Assembly (NCBI RefSeq): GCF_003293745.1
Contig: NZ_PTLZ01000001.1
Coordinates: 744,001-808,000, forward strand
Source: Herminiimonas fonticola
GTDB lineage: Bacteria; Pseudomonadota; Gammaproteobacteria; Burkholderiales; Burkholderiaceae_D
Direction of reading: 5' to 3'
Length of the DNA: 64,000 bases
Positions 19,783 through 29,855 of the stretch are shown one piece after another; position 1 is the first letter of the stretch; the number at the start of each line of letters is the position of its first letter. The position numbers and the translations under genes are program-made. The notes under the pieces are model-generated. The model did not search any database and was not told the origin of the DNA. It saw only the letters and a list, made by a program, of their open reading frames with translations.

Positions 19783-20283
19783 TTACTTTTCCGTACGTCG
19801 ACGCTGCATCAATGCACCGAGTGCATTTTTCAGCGCCTCGTTGCGCGGCGAGTTTTCCAGTGCATCGCTGAGTTCGCTAAACGCAGAAACAGCTTCCGTT
19901 GGCAGCACCAATTGCTTGGAAGCTGTTGATTTTACAAGCATTTTGCTGACTTGCACTTTGAGGCGGATTGCATTAACCTGCCATCCCCGCTGCAACAATT
20001 GCTCTTGTAGTTTTGGACATTGTTGCTTCAGTCTCGCAGCCAGCGCCGCGTTCGGTACTGATAGAACCAGCTGGTCCGCCTCGAACTGCAGTACGGCGCA
20101 GTGCGTAAACATGGTAGGAAGCGCCGCTGCACAATCTTTTTGCAGTGCGGCCATGCGAGTGATGGATGGCAGAAGTGCAGCCATCTTGTCGTGGGAACGT
20201 AAGAATTCCGCAGCACCTTTCGCAGTTTTAGTGAAAGGAGAGCTTTGCTTGAAAGGGGTAAATGAAGGTGCACGCATCGTCAT
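19783..20283 (-). CDS. DUF721 protein, DciA-like
   Basis: This 166-residue basic protein has the DUF721 domain around residues 20-115 (hydrophobic core FEADQLVLSVPNAALAARL). DUF721 is the domain of DciA, the loader or partner of the replicative helicase DnaB in bacteria that lack DnaC, so a role in replication initiation is likely but not shown here. It is on the strand opposite lpxC (convergent) and 48 bp from the divergent M23 gene. The order lpxC-DUF721-M23-secA is also known from pseudomonads. A polar N-terminal tail precedes the domain. Confidence 0.8.
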   Translation of the reverse strand: MTMRAPSFTPFKQSSPFTKTAKGAAEFLRSHDKMAALLPSITRMAALQKDCAAALPTMFTHCAVLQFEADQLVLSVPNAALAARLKQQCPKLQEQLLQRGWQVNAIRLKVQVSKMLVKSTASKQLVLPTEAVSAFSELSDALENSPRNEALKNALGALMQRRRTEK

Positions 20284-20331
20284 GAAACCTTATCACACCT
20301 CGTCGTCAACCGGCGAGGCAAGGGAGTCGCG

Positions 20332-21276
20332 ATGCAGATTATTTTGTTGCACCCACGTTTTACCCATGCCAAATCCGTCACCTTGACGCATCGGCATCTG
20401 ATGCTGGGGGGCGTCGCTTTTATCGTGGCGGTTCTGCTGACCACGTCCCTGTTGTTCTACTTTATATCCAGCAATGCAGCGAGTCTGCCATCCCCATTCC
20501 GCGAAATGTTCGCGAGTGCGGCGCAAGGCGATGACGCACAAAAAGACAAATTTCTGAAAGAAAACCTCGCCTTGATGGCGCGCCGCGTGGGTGAAATGCA
20601 GGCGCAATTGATGCGTTTGGACGCCTTGGGCGAACGTGTGCAAGGTTTGGCTGGCGTCAAACCTACTGAATTCAATTTCAAGGAAATGCCGGGGCGCGGC
20701 GGTGTCGAGCCTATGGATAGCACCAGCAGCCGCGATCTGACCATGTCCGAATTCAAGGCGCTGCTCGATGCGATGTCGCATGATGTAGAGCGCCGAGCCG
20801 ATTATATGAATGTCGTTGAGTCCACGCTGATGAGCGACAAGATCAAATCCAAACTTTTGCCTACCAGTCAGCCAGTCAACGTCAGTTATAACGCCTCGAC
20901 TTTTGGTCGCCGGCTTGATCCATTCTCGGGCCGCAGCACGATGCACGAGGGGATAGATTTTGCAGCACCTATAGGTACGCCCATCATGGCGGCGGCGGGT
21001 GGCGTTGTGACGGTGGCGGAATTTCACCCCCAATACGGCAATATGATGGAGATCGATCACGGCAATGACATGATTACGCGTTATGCGCATACCTCGCGTT
21101 TATTGATGCATGTCGGTGATATCGTACGACGCGGTCAGCATATTGCCGATATTGGAACGACTGGTCGTTCGACCGGACCTCATCTGCATTTTGAGGTGCG
21201 TATCAAAGGCGTGGCGCAGGATCCACACAAGTTCTTGCTGGCAGGCGCGAATCAGGCCAGGCTGGCAAGCAAGTAA
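20332..21276 (+). CDS. M23 family metallopeptidase, membrane-anchored
   Basis: This 314-residue protein has one membrane span (about residues 24-46), a periplasmic region with coiled-coil character (about 60-105) and a C-terminal LytM/M23 domain. The zinc motifs are complete: HEGIDFAAP (His and Asp, about residue 205) and HLHFEVR near residue 285. It should therefore be an active peptidoglycan endopeptidase, unlike EnvC/NlpD activators, which lack zinc ligands. It occupies the place of secM in E. coli, directly before secA. Confidence 0.92.
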   Translation: MQIILLHPRFTHAKSVTLTHRHLMLGGVAFIVAVLLTTSLLFYFISSNAASLPSPFREMFASAAQGDDAQKDKFLKENLALMARRVGEMQAQLMRLDALGERVQGLAGVKPTEFNFKEMPGRGGVEPMDSTSSRDLTMSEFKALLDAMSHDVERRADYMNVVESTLMSDKIKSKLLPTSQPVNVSYNASTFGRRLDPFSGRSTMHEGIDFAAPIGTPIMAAAGGVVTVAEFHPQYGNMMEIDHGNDMITRYAHTSRLLMHVGDIVRRGQHIADIGTTGRSTGPHLHFEVRIKGVAQDPHKFLLAGANQARLASK

Positions 21277-21539
21277 CGCAAATAAATGAAACATGAAACG
21301 GTACCCGTTTTATTCTCGATGAATAGGGCGGTGCACAGGTCTGCCCCAGAACAAATTTGCATTACAAAGGTCATAGCCCTGCAAGATCTGGTACCGCTTT
21401 CATGAACTAGCTATTGTTTCCGGACTGATAAGCCCAATATGCCGGAAAGCACATGATAAAATCCACAATTTAGCCCAAGCCCAATTTGATGCAGCCCAAG
21501 TGGTGGTTGCTGTATCTGATTGTTTCAAGGCGCCTTTTT

Positions 21540-21545
21540 TAGAAT
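21540..21545 (+). promoter_or_regulatory. -10-like element directly before secA
   Basis: TAGAAT lies 6 nt before the secA ATG at 21552, which has no Shine-Dalgarno sequence. As for lpxC, a transcript from here would start at or next to the ATG. No convincing -35 is seen. The preceding AAGGCGCCTT (21527-21536) is a 10-bp palindrome followed by Ts. Confidence 0.4.
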
Positions 21546-21551
21546 CCAAGC

Positions 21552-24317
21552 ATGTCATTACTGACTCAGATTTTCGGTAGCCGCAATCAGCGCTTACTCA
21601 AGCAATACCAAAAAACCGTTCGCGAAATCAATGCCTTCGAGCCGGCGCTGGAACAATTATCGGATCAGGCTTTGCAAGCCAAGACGCCGGAATTCAAGGA
21701 GCGTCTCGCCAAGGGCGAAAACATCGATGACATTTTGCCGGAAGCTTTTGCTGTTTGCCGCGAAGCGAGTAAGCGTGTCTTGAAGATGCGTCACTTCGAT
21801 GTTCAGCTGATAGGCGGTATGACGCTACATTACGGAAAAATCGCAGAGATGGGCACAGGCGAAGGTAAAACCCTGATGGCTACCTTGCCGACTTATCTGA
21901 ATGCGCTGGTCGGCAAAGGCGTGCACGTCGTGACGGTCAATGATTATCTGGCGCAGCGCGATGCCGAATGGATGGGCACCTTGTACGGCTGGCTTGGCCT
22001 GAGCACCGGTATCAACCTGTCGCAGATGGATCACGACACGAAGCAGGCAGCCTACAATTCCGATATCACCTACGGCACCAATAACGAATTCGGGTTCGAT
22101 TATCTGCGTGACAATATGGTCTACGACATGGCCGATCGGGTGCAGCGCGATTTGCACTTTGCCGTCGTCGATGAAGTCGATTCGATCCTGATCGATGAAG
22201 CGCGTACGCCGCTGATCATTTCCGGCCAGGCAGAAAATCACACCGAGCTGTATCACAAGATCAATGAAGTGCCGCCGCTGCTGACTCTGCAAATTGGTGA
22301 AGAAACACCAGATGGCAAAGGCACGGTAGAAGTTCCTGGCGATTACACCAAGGATGAAAAATCCCATCAGGTGTTGTTGACCGAAGCTGGTCATGAAAAA
22401 GCCGAACAAATCCTGACGCGCATGGGTTTGCTGCCGGAAGGCGCTTCGCTGTACGACGCCGCCAACATCACATTGATTCATCATTTGTACGCTGCATTGC
22501 GCGCGCATACGCTGTACCACAAGGATCAGCATTACGTGGTGCAGAACGATGAAGTTGTCATCGTCGATGAGTTTACCGGTCGCTTGATGACGGGTCGTCG
22601 CTGGTCTGACGGTTTGCATCAGGCGGTGGAAGCCAAGGAACGCGTACGTATTCAGAATGAAAATCAGACCCTGGCGTCGATTACATTCCAGAACTACTTC
22701 CGCATGTACAGCAAGCTGTCCGGCATGACCGGTACCGCAGATACCGAAGCGTACGAATTCCAGGAAATCTACGGTCTGGAAACCGTCGTCATTCCACAGA
22801 ACCGTCCGAACCAGCGCAAAGACCGCCAAGATCAAGTCTATAAATCATCGGACGAAAAATACGGCGCGATGCTGAAGGACATTCAGGATTGCTACGAGCG
22901 CGGTCAGCCGGTATTGGTTGGTACCACCTCGATTGAAAATTCCGAATTGTTGTCCGGCATTTTAAATAAAGCCAAATTGCCGCATAACGTGTTGAACGCG
23001 AAGCAGCATGCACGCGAAGCGGAAATCATTGCGCAAGCAGGTCGTCCTAAAGCGATCACGATCGCAACCAATATGGCCGGTCGTGGTACCGATATTGTTT
23101 TGGGCGGCAACGTTGCCAAACAAGTACAGATCATCGAAGCGAATCCCGATTTGTCGGATGCCGACAAGACTGCACAAGCGCAAAAACTGCGCGATGAATG
23201 GCAGTCGCTGCACGATCACGTGGTTACTGCTGGCGGTTTGCATATCATCGGTACCGAACGTCATGAATCGCGTCGCGTCGATAATCAATTGCGCGGTCGT
23301 TCTGGTCGTCAGGGCGATCCAGGTTCGTCACGTTTTTACTTGTCGCTGGATGATGCCTTGCTGCGCATTTTTGCCGGCGACCGCGTACGAGCGATCATGG
23401 ACCGTTTGAAAATGCCGGAAGGCGAACCAATTGAAGCGGGTATCGTGTCGCGTTCCATCGAATCGGCGCAACGGAAGGTTGAAGCGCGCAACTTCGATAT
23501 TCGCAAGCAATTGCTGGAATACGATGACGTCGCCAATGATCAGCGCAAAGTAATCTATCAGCAGCGTAATGAATTGCTGGCAACGCAAGATGTATCCGAG
23601 TTGATCACATCCTTGCGCCAAGGCGTATTCAACGATTTGTTCCGCACCTATGTGCCTGAGCAATCGATGGAAGAGCAGTGGGATTTGAAAGCACTCGACG
23701 ATGTGTTACGCAATGAGTGGCAGGTTGATTTCTCGTTGGTTGCGGCGCTGGAAGCAGAGCCAAATATTACCGACGAAGAGTTGCTGGAGCGTCTGCTGAA
23801 GGCGACCGATGCTGTCTACGATGCGAAAGTCGGCATCGTCGGCAAGGAATCGTTCGGCGGCTTTGAGCGCGGCGTCATGCTGCAAGGAGTTGATTCGCAC
23901 TGGCGTGAACATCTGGCTGCGCTGGATCATTTGCGTCAGGGTATTCATCTGCGCGGCTATGCACAGAAAAATCCTAAGCAGGAATACAAGCGCGAAGCCT
24001 TTGAGCTGTTTGGTCAAATGCTGAATTTGATCAAGGACGAAGTCGTCAAGACCGTCATGACAGTGCGTATTCAATCACGTGAAGAAATCGACGCAGCAGA
24101 AGAAAAACTGTCGCAATCACAAGTTGAAAATGTACATTACCAACATGCGGATTTTGATCCTGATGCGGCACCGGAAGAGTTGCTGGCACCAACCGCACAG
24201 GCTAGCGATGCTGGCGCGCATCCGCGAGTGAATGAAGTGCCCAAGGTCGGCCGTAATGATCCATGCCCTTGCGGTAGCGGCAAGAAGTACAAGCAGTGTC
24301 ATGGACGTCTCGCTTAA
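21552..24317 (+). CDS. secA: Preprotein translocase ATPase SecA
   Basis: SecA drives export of unfolded preproteins through SecYEG. The 921-residue product is close to E. coli length, with Walker A MGTGEGKT near residue 100, the DEAD-like [14 protein letters not shown] near 209, RGTDIVLGG (about 510) and [10 protein letters not shown] (about 580) in the second motor domain. It ends in the zinc-binding [13 protein letters not shown], the site for SecB and phospholipid. No secM-like arrest gene precedes it; an M23 peptidase gene is there instead. A strong terminator follows. Confidence 0.98.
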   Translation: MSLLTQIFGSRNQRLLKQYQKTVREINAFEPALEQLSDQALQAKTPEFKERLAKGENIDDILPEAFAVCREASKRVLKMRHFDVQLIGGMTLHYGKIAEMGTGEGKTLMATLPTYLNALVGKGVHVVTVNDYLAQRDAEWMGTLYGWLGLSTGINLSQMDHDTKQAAYNSDITYGTNNEFGFDYLRDNMVYDMADRVQRDLHFAVVDEVDSILIDEARTPLIISGQAENHTELYHKINEVPPLLTLQIGEETPDGKGTVEVPGDYTKDEKSHQVLLTEAGHEKAEQILTRMGLLPEGASLYDAANITLIHHLYAALRAHTLYHKDQHYVVQNDEVVIVDEFTGRLMTGRRWSDGLHQAVEAKERVRIQNENQTLASITFQNYFRMYSKLSGMTGTADTEAYEFQEIYGLETVVIPQNRPNQRKDRQDQVYKSSDEKYGAMLKDIQDCYERGQPVLVGTTSIENSELLSGILNKAKLPHNVLNAKQHAREAEIIAQAGRPKAITIATNMAGRGTDIVLGGNVAKQVQIIEANPDLSDADKTAQAQKLRDEWQSLHDHVVTAGGLHIIGTERHESRRVDNQLRGRSGRQGDPGSSRFYLSLDDALLRIFAGDRVRAIMDRLKMPEGEPIEAGIVSRSIESAQRKVEARNFDIRKQLLEYDDVANDQRKVIYQQRNELLATQDVSELITSLRQGVFNDLFRTYVPEQSMEEQWDLKALDDVLRNEWQVDFSLVAALEAEPNITDEELLERLLKATDAVYDAKVGIVGKESFGGFERGVMLQGVDSHWREHLAALDHLRQGIHLRGYAQKNPKQEYKREAFELFGQMLNLIKDEVVKTVMTVRIQSREEIDAAEEKLSQSQVENVHYQHADFDPDAAPEELLAPTAQASDAGAHPRVNEVPKVGRNDPCPCGSGKKYKQCHGRLA

Positions 24318-24343
24318 GCTGTGATCAAGCACTGAAAAATGAA

Positions 24344-24379
24344 GGGCGGGGTGAGTTATTCCCCGCCCTTTTGCTTTTT
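24344..24379 (+). terminator. Rho-independent terminator of secA
   Basis: GGGCGGGG (24344-24351) pairs perfectly with CCCCGCCC (24361-24368), with a 9-nt loop, followed by TTTTGCTTTTT. It lies 26 nt after the secA stop. Confidence 0.9.
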
Positions 24380-24498
24380 CGCAAAGGATAGCTGGCGATC
24401 TGATCGGATGCTCATCAAGCGTTTACAATATCCGTCTGATTTTCCAGTGTTGTTTCAAGCATACCTTTACAGTATTTTTTAACACCCTTTAACTTACA

Positions 24499-24504
24499 TA
24501 GAAT
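24499..24504 (+). promoter_or_regulatory. -10-like element directly before argJ
   Basis: TAGAAT lies 7 nt before the argJ ATG (24512), with no ribosome binding site in between. Together with lpxC and secA it is a third possible leaderless start in this window. Confidence 0.4.
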
Positions 24505-24511
24505 AATTGCC

Positions 24512-25747
24512 ATGGCCGTCAATCTTCCTCTTCCCATTCCTGAAAATCTGACTGCAGTTGCCGGTATCGAGCTCGGTCATGCCGAAGCGGGGATACGCAA
24601 GGCCAATCGCAAGGATGTGCTGGTAATGAAGCTGGCACCAACGGCCACCGTGACGGGTGTCTTCACGAAGAATCGTTTTTGCGCTGCGCCGGTTCAAGTC
24701 TGCAAAGAACATTTGGCCAATCGCAAAGCCGGAGCGCCGATACGCGCACTGGTTATCAATACCGGCAATGCAAATGCAGGCACAGGTGAAACCGGCTTGG
24801 CAGATGCCAATGCCACTTGCGCTGCATTGGCAAAATTGCTGGATTGCGATGCGTCGCAAATCCTGCCGTTTTCTACGGGCGTGATCCTCGAGCCGTTGCC
24901 GGTTGATCGTTTGGTAGCCGGTTTGCCGCAAGCAATCTCGAATTTAAAATCGGATAACTGGCACAACGCGGCCTTGTCCATCATGACCACCGATACGCAG
25001 CCGAAAGCGGCGTCGCGCCAGGTAAATATCAATGGCCACACGATTACGCTGACCGGCGTGAGTAAAGGCGCCGGCATGATCAAGCCGAATATGGCGACCA
25101 TGCTGGGCTTCATGGCAACCGATGCCAAAGTCGCGCAGCCGGTGCTGGATCATATGGTCAAGCAAGTCGCGGACCGTTCTTTCAACTGCATTACTATCGA
25201 TGGAGATACATCGACCAACGATTCGTTTATCGTGATCGCCACCGGTACCTCACCGCTGGAAATCAATGCGATCGATACTCCCGAATATACGGCACTGGCC
25301 GCAGCAGTTCTTGGGCTGTCGCAGGAGCTGGCGCAAATGATCGTGCGCGATGGCGAAGGCGCGACCAAATTCATTACCGTGACGGTGGAAGATGGCAAGG
25401 ATGTGGAAGAGTGTCGCAAGATTGCTTATTCGATCGCGCATTCGCCATTGGTGAAAACCGCTTTCTTTGCATCTGATCCAAATCTTGGTCGTATCCTCGC
25501 GGCTATCGGTTATGCCGGTGTCGACGATCTGGATGTCAGCAAATTGAATCTGTATCTGGATGATGTCTGGGTCGCCAAGAACGGTGGACGCAATCCGGAT
25601 TACAAGGAAGAAGACGGCCAGCGCGTGATGAAGCAAAGTGAAATTACCGTACGCGTCAAACTCGGTCGCGGCAATGCAGACGCCACCATCTGGACCTGCG
25701 ATCTGTCGCATGAATATGTAACGATCAATGCCGATTACCGATCTTGA
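24512..25747 (+). CDS. argJ: Bifunctional ornithine acetyltransferase / N-acetylglutamate synthase
   Basis: ArgJ moves the acetyl group from N-acetylornithine to glutamate, recycling acetyl in arginine synthesis; many forms also use acetyl-CoA. The 411-residue precursor cuts itself before a threonine in [14 protein letters not shown]; here the nucleophile is Thr196. A cyclic pathway is thus implied. It follows the secA terminator and has its own -10-like box just before ATG. The secA-argJ order is also known in pseudomonads. Confidence 0.97.
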   Translation: MAVNLPLPIPENLTAVAGIELGHAEAGIRKANRKDVLVMKLAPTATVTGVFTKNRFCAAPVQVCKEHLANRKAGAPIRALVINTGNANAGTGETGLADANATCAALAKLLDCDASQILPFSTGVILEPLPVDRLVAGLPQAISNLKSDNWHNAALSIMTTDTQPKAASRQVNINGHTITLTGVSKGAGMIKPNMATMLGFMATDAKVAQPVLDHMVKQVADRSFNCITIDGDTSTNDSFIVIATGTSPLEINAIDTPEYTALAAAVLGLSQELAQMIVRDGEGATKFITVTVEDGKDVEECRKIAYSIAHSPLVKTAFFASDPNLGRILAAIGYAGVDDLDVSKLNLYLDDVWVAKNGGRNPDYKEEDGQRVMKQSEITVRVKLGRGNADATIWTCDLSHEYVTINADYRS

Positions 25748-25821
25748 TATGCGCAGCGCGTGCGCTGCTGAACCACGCTGATGAATCATGCGGTAAATCA
25801 AATTAATTACACTGAATAACA

Positions 25822-26697
25822 ATGACACAACTCGAACAGTTTTTAACACGTGCCGAAGCCTTGCTCGGTCGCCTGGAATCGATCTTGCCTCCTGCAGTTG
25901 CTACGCCGGACTGGAAGGCCGGCATCGCCTTCCGTTGGCGCAAATCCAGCGGGAAAGACGGTCGTGGCTATTTGCAACCGGTTGCGCATTTATCGCCTAT
26001 CGCGTTGACGGATCTGCATAACATCGGACTGCAAAAGCAGCAGATCGAACAGAATACCAAGCAGTTCGTTGATGGTGTACCTGCAAACAATGTACTGCTG
26101 ACCGGCGCACGCGGTACCGGAAAATCATCCCTGATCAAGGCTTGCCTGAACCAATTCGCAGACCAAGGTTTGCGCCTGATTGAAGTCGACAAGGACGATC
26201 TGGGTGATCTGGCGGATATCGTGGATCTGGTTTCCGGGCGGCCTGAGCGCTTCATCATTTTTTGTGACGATCTGTCGTTTGAAGAAGGCGAGGGTGGCTA
26301 CAAGGCCTTGAAGGTAGCACTGGACGGTAGTATTTCCGCGCAATCAGATAATGTACTGATCTATGCAACGTCGAATCGTCGTCATCTGTTGCCGGAGCGT
26401 ATGTCGGACAATGCAGGCTACAAAACAGACGACAACGGCGATCTGCATCCGGGTGAAACGGTGGAAGAAAAAATCTCGCTGTCCGAACGTTTTGGATTGT
26501 GGGTGACCTTCTATCCGTTTAAGCAGGATGACTATCTGGATATCGCAGCGCATTGGTTGACATATTTCGGCTGCAATCCGCAGCAGATTGAAGAAGCCAG
26601 AACCGAGGCTTTACAGTGGGCTTTGCAGCGTGGCTCGCGCTCCGGTCGTGTGGCATGGCAATTCGCCAAGGATCATGCCGGGAAAATGCCGAAGTGA
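25822..26697 (+). CDS. DUF815 family AAA ATPase
   Basis: This 291-residue protein has Walker A GARGTGKSSL near residue 96, Walker B IIFCDDLSF near residue 150 and a sensor-like ATSNRRHL near residue 185, all characteristic of the DUF815 (PF05673) AAA family. Its cellular role is not established. The first 60 residues form a separate N-terminal part. It lies between argJ and the MutT-type gene, and a GC-rich hairpin after it suggests a short transcription unit. Confidence 0.88.
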   Translation: MTQLEQFLTRAEALLGRLESILPPAVATPDWKAGIAFRWRKSSGKDGRGYLQPVAHLSPIALTDLHNIGLQKQQIEQNTKQFVDGVPANNVLLTGARGTGKSSLIKACLNQFADQGLRLIEVDKDDLGDLADIVDLVSGRPERFIIFCDDLSFEEGEGGYKALKVALDGSISAQSDNVLIYATSNRRHLLPERMSDNAGYKTDDNGDLHPGETVEEKISLSERFGLWVTFYPFKQDDYLDIAAHWLTYFGCNPQQIEEARTEALQWALQRGSRSGRVAWQFAKDHAGKMPK

Positions 26698-26704
26698 TGT
26701 ACAT

Positions 26705-26736
26705 GGCGCGCAAGGTGTTTGCATGCGCGCCGTTTT
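26705..26736 (+). terminator. Weak terminator after the DUF815 gene
   Basis: GGCGCGC (26705-26711) pairs with GCGCGCC (26725-26731), followed by GTTTT. The T-run is only four bases, so some read-through into the Nudix gene is likely. Confidence 0.5.
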
Positions 26737-26773
26737 AATCTGCTCCATCCCCTCATTCGTTTAGGTTGTCCGC

Positions 26774-27193
26774 ATGTCCGAAACACTATCCACACCTATT
26801 GATGTCGCCGTCGGTATCTTGATGAAGCCGAACGGCGATGTCTTGCTCGGCCAGCGGCCGGATGGCAAGCCTTATGCCGGCTATTGGGAGTTCCCGGGCG
26901 GCAAGGTCGAAGCGGGGGAAGCCATCATCGATGCGCTGAAGCGCGAATTTGTCGAAGAGTTAGGCGTAGAAGTCGTTTCTGCAGAACCGTGGTGTGGTAT
27001 CGAACATGTTTATCCACATGCGCATGTACGTCTGCATTTTTACATCAGCCAGCATTGGCTGGGCGAGCCGCAAAGTCTGGAAAATCAGGCGTTTGCGTGG
27101 CAGGGAAGTGTGGGCGTCGAACCATTGTTGCCGGCTACGATCCCCCTGATTGAATGGCTGGATAAATTGCGTTATCCAACTGCATCAGTTTAG
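26774..27193 (+). CDS. mutT: MutT-type Nudix hydrolase (8-oxo-dGTP)
   Basis: MutT removes oxidised dGTP from the nucleotide pool and so prevents A:T to C:G changes. The 139-residue product has a full Nudix box, G(GKVEAG)E(7)REFVEELG, at about residues 38-60. In E. coli mutT also follows secA and precedes yacG, so position supports the assignment over other small Nudix enzymes. The C-terminal thiamine-phosphate-synthase-like domain seen in some MutT homologues is absent. Confidence 0.87.
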   Translation: MSETLSTPIDVAVGILMKPNGDVLLGQRPDGKPYAGYWEFPGGKVEAGEAIIDALKREFVEELGVEVVSAEPWCGIEHVYPHAHVRLHFYISQHWLGEPQSLENQAFAWQGSVGVEPLLPATIPLIEWLDKLRYPTASV

Positions 27194-27216
27194 TCGCGCT
27201 TATTTAGCCTAAGCTA

Positions 27217-27411
27217 TCAGGGTTGCGGCGGTGATGGTGCATCTTCGTCGAGGTCATCCAACGGATTGACGACCGGGATCACATACTTCTCTTCAGCCCA
27301 GGCACCCAAGTCGATTTGCTTGCAACGATTGGAACAGAAAGGCCTGAACTTGCTTATTTCCGACCATTCCACTTTGGTGCCGCATGTAGGGCAATTGACT
27401 ATCGTAACCAT
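27217..27411 (-). CDS. yacG: DNA gyrase inhibitor YacG (zinc protein)
   Basis: YacG is a small zinc protein that binds GyrB and inhibits gyrase in E. coli. The 64-residue product has all four zinc ligands: Cys7, Cys10, Cys26 and Cys30 (CPTC and CSNRC), followed by [12 protein letters not shown], a family hallmark, and an acidic proline-rich tail. It is the last gene of the minus-strand pil-coaE-zapD run, 13 nt after zapD, and convergent with mutT. Confidence 0.95.
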   Translation of the reverse strand: MVTIVNCPTCGTKVEWSEISKFRPFCSNRCKQIDLGAWAEEKYVIPVVNPLDDLDEDAPSPPQP

Positions 27412-27424
27412 AAAAACTATCTGA

Positions 27425-28180
27425 TCAAAAACTGCACAAACTCAGTTCGAACGGCACATCGCCTTCAAACGCTTTCGGTTTCATATCGCCATCCTGGGAT
27501 GTAAAGCGTATCCACAACATGTACTTGTTGGCGGATATCTCGGGAATTGCACCCAGACTTTCATCGATATTCAGACGCAGCATCTGGTAAGCCTTGCCTT
27601 GCAACATTTGCTGGTAACTGCCAGCTTGCGCAATCATTTTTACCGGGTGACCGGACTCGCGCAGCAGGCGCAAGATCATGCCGATCGCATCGAACAATGG
27701 TGCCAGCGGTGTAAACCATTTGTGTATGTCAGCCAGACGCTGTTCAGCGCTATCGTTTTGCCACGCGTAATAGGATGGGAGGTCGAACTCACAAGCGCCA
27801 CCTGGAATAATGGTGCGGCCGCGTATGCTCATCAACCATTCATTTTCACGGATGTGCTGGCCGGTTTTTCCTTGCGATGCTACTAGTGCCGTACTGATGC
27901 GTTCGATGTCGAACAGGATCGCGTCCAGCATCTCTGCTTCGACATTGGGATTGGATTTGAATCCGAGCAGGGTTTGTTTCTGGCGTTCCAGTTCTTGCAG
28001 CAGATCTGATTTGAGATCGGCGCGACCAGCTACTTCCAGCATTTCGAAAATTGTGGAGAGGGCGACGTGATGGTGCTGCGGATGCTCGTGACCGACGAAG
28101 AAAGCGAATTTCTCGTACAGGTCTTCTAACCGCAACAACGTGCGAATACGCTCGTTGAAAGGGTATTCGTAGACAATCAA
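27425..28180 (-). CDS. zapD: Z-ring associated protein ZapD
   Basis: ZapD (YacF, DUF1342) cross-links FtsZ filaments and stabilises the Z ring by binding the FtsZ C-terminal peptide, which is intact in the ftsZ at 16709. The 251-residue product begins [19 protein letters not shown], the family N-terminus, with an alpha-helical first half and a beta-rich second half. A 180-bp gap separates its start from coaE, so it may have its own promoter. Order coaE-zapD-yacG matches E. coli. Confidence 0.96.
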   Translation of the reverse strand: MIVYEYPFNERIRTLLRLEDLYEKFAFFVGHEHPQHHHVALSTIFEMLEVAGRADLKSDLLQELERQKQTLLGFKSNPNVEAEMLDAILFDIERISTALVASQGKTGQHIRENEWLMSIRGRTIIPGGACEFDLPSYYAWQNDSAEQRLADIHKWFTPLAPLFDAIGMILRLLRESGHPVKMIAQAGSYQQMLQGKAYQMLRLNIDESLGAIPEISANKYMLWIRFTSQDGDMKPKAFEGDVPFELSLCSF

Positions 28181-28360
28181 AGTGGCATCCCTTTAAAGTT
28201 TAAAGCGGGCAATACGAGCTAATTGTGTGATTCTGAACGAAGCCGAGGCAAATTACAAATACAGGTGCAATTTTGTTTTGCCTCTCTGCTTTGGCAAGCC
28301 TGGATTTCCTGCAATTTCAGCGAATATTAATGATCATAGACCGTGCGCATCGGTGGATGT

Positions 28361-28987
28361 TCAACCACTGCGCGCCAATGAAACATATAAATCATGCAGG
28401 CGCTGTACTTGCGGAATCAGTGCTGCGGTATCGCCATCGTTGACGATGATGTCATCTGCCGCGGCAAGTCTGGTCGCACGTGATACCTGCGCTGCCATGA
28501 TGGTGCGCACTTGTTGTTCTGTCAGATTACTGCGCTGCATCACACGGTGAATTTGTGTCTCTTCCGAGCAGTCAATTGTCAGGACGCGCGATACTCTTTG
28601 CTTCCACAAGCCGGATTCGACCAGCAACGGTACGACGAACAAGAGATAAGCACCTTCTGCTTGCGCTGCAGCATGTTCGGTTTCTGTACGGATCAAAGGG
28701 TGAAGAATAGCTTCGAGTCGTTTTTTTTCGGCTGGATTGGCAAAGACAGTTGCACGCATTTTGGCTCTATCCATGGCACCGTCAGGCGCAATGAACGAGG
28801 CGCCGAACGCAAGCCGGATCGGCTCGATTGCCCTGCCTTCTGCTGCTGTCAGTTGATGTGCAATCAGATCGGTATCGATCACGGCAGCACCGTGCGCAGC
28901 AAACAAGTCGGCGACCGTGCTTTTGCCGCTACCTATGCCGCCGGTCAGGCCTATGGAAAATCGATGCTGAGATGCTTGAGCCACCAT
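28361..28987 (-). CDS. coaE: Dephospho-CoA kinase
   Basis: CoaE phosphorylates the 3'-hydroxyl of dephospho-CoA, the last step of coenzyme A synthesis. The 208-residue product has the P-loop GLTGGIGSGKST at about residues 13-24 and DTDLIAHQL soon after, typical of the family. It follows pilD by 4 nt on the same strand, suggesting co-transcription with the pilus assembly genes. This linkage is common in proteobacteria. Confidence 0.96.
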   Translation of the reverse strand: MVAQASQHRFSIGLTGGIGSGKSTVADLFAAHGAAVIDTDLIAHQLTAAEGRAIEPIRLAFGASFIAPDGAMDRAKMRATVFANPAEKKRLEAILHPLIRTETEHAAAQAEGAYLLFVVPLLVESGLWKQRVSRVLTIDCSEETQIHRVMQRSNLTEQQVRTIMAAQVSRATRLAAADDIIVNDGDTAALIPQVQRLHDLYVSLARSG

Positions 28988-28991
28988 CTTC

Positions 28992-29855
28992 TCAGTAAAA
29001 GCCTAAATACATTTGTGCCAGCGGTTTACCGTAAAACAAAGTCAGCAGGCCGGCCGCTGCGAGATAAGGGCCGAATGGAATCGGGATGTCGCGGCCACGT
29101 TTTGCCAGCATGATCAAGGCAATCCCGATCACTGCGCCGACTAGTGAGGATAGTAAAACGATGACCGGCAACATCTTCCAGCCCAGCCATGCACCCAGTG
29201 CGGCTAGTAGCTTGAAATCGCCGTAGCCCATGCCTTCTTTGCCCGTTGCCAGCTTGAACAGCCAGTAAATCGCCCACAAACTCAAATAACCTGCCGCTGC
29301 ACCAATCACAGCTTCGTGCAAGGGCACGAAAGTGCCGTTCAGGTTGATGAGCAAACCTAGCCACAACAAAGGCAAGGTCAAATCATCCGGCAGCAATTGT
29401 GTGTCCGCATCGATAAACGTCATTGCGATCAGAAGATAAGTGAACATCAGAGTAGACAGGCCGAGCAAGCCGCTACCGAAATGCCAGATCAGCAAAGCCG
29501 ACAACACGCCAGTCAATAATTCAACTATTGGGTAGCGAATCGAGATATAAGTTTTGCACGCTATGCATTTCCCACGCAAAAATGCATAGCTGAAGACTGG
29601 AATATTTTCTTTCGCAGTAATCTGGTGTCCACACTGTGGGCAAGCCGAGCGCGGCATTACCAAATCGTAGCGATCTTCATGCGGCAAAGGTTTTCCACTT
29701 TCGTGGGCAACGTAGTTATCCGATTCGCGCTGCATCATTTTCGGGATGCGATGGATCACAACGTTGAGAAAACTACCTATCAACAATCCGAATACGCCAG
29801 CAACGATTGTGGGCAATACGCTACCCGCAGGCGCAGACCAAAGTAAATCCATCAT
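28992..29855 (-). CDS. pilD: Type IV prepilin peptidase / N-methylase PilD
   Basis: PilD cuts the leader from type IV pilins and related pseudopilins and methylates the new N-terminus. The 287-residue membrane protein has the cytoplasmic four-cysteine zinc motif CPQCGHQ...CIACKTY (about residues 73-105), and two aspartates in FIDADTQLLPDD and GYGDFKLL (the GxGD protease motif). Its start overlaps the pilC stop by one base. No pilin gene lies in this window. Confidence 0.96.
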   Translation of the reverse strand: MMDLLWSAPAGSVLPTIVAGVFGLLIGSFLNVVIHRIPKMMQRESDNYVAHESGKPLPHEDRYDLVMPRSACPQCGHQITAKENIPVFSYAFLRGKCIACKTYISIRYPIVELLTGVLSALLIWHFGSGLLGLSTLMFTYLLIAMTFIDADTQLLPDDLTLPLLWLGLLINLNGTFVPLHEAVIGAAAGYLSLWAIYWLFKLATGKEGMGYGDFKLLAALGAWLGWKMLPVIVLLSSLVGAVIGIALIMLAKRGRDIPIPFGPYLAAAGLLTLFYGKPLAQMYLGFY

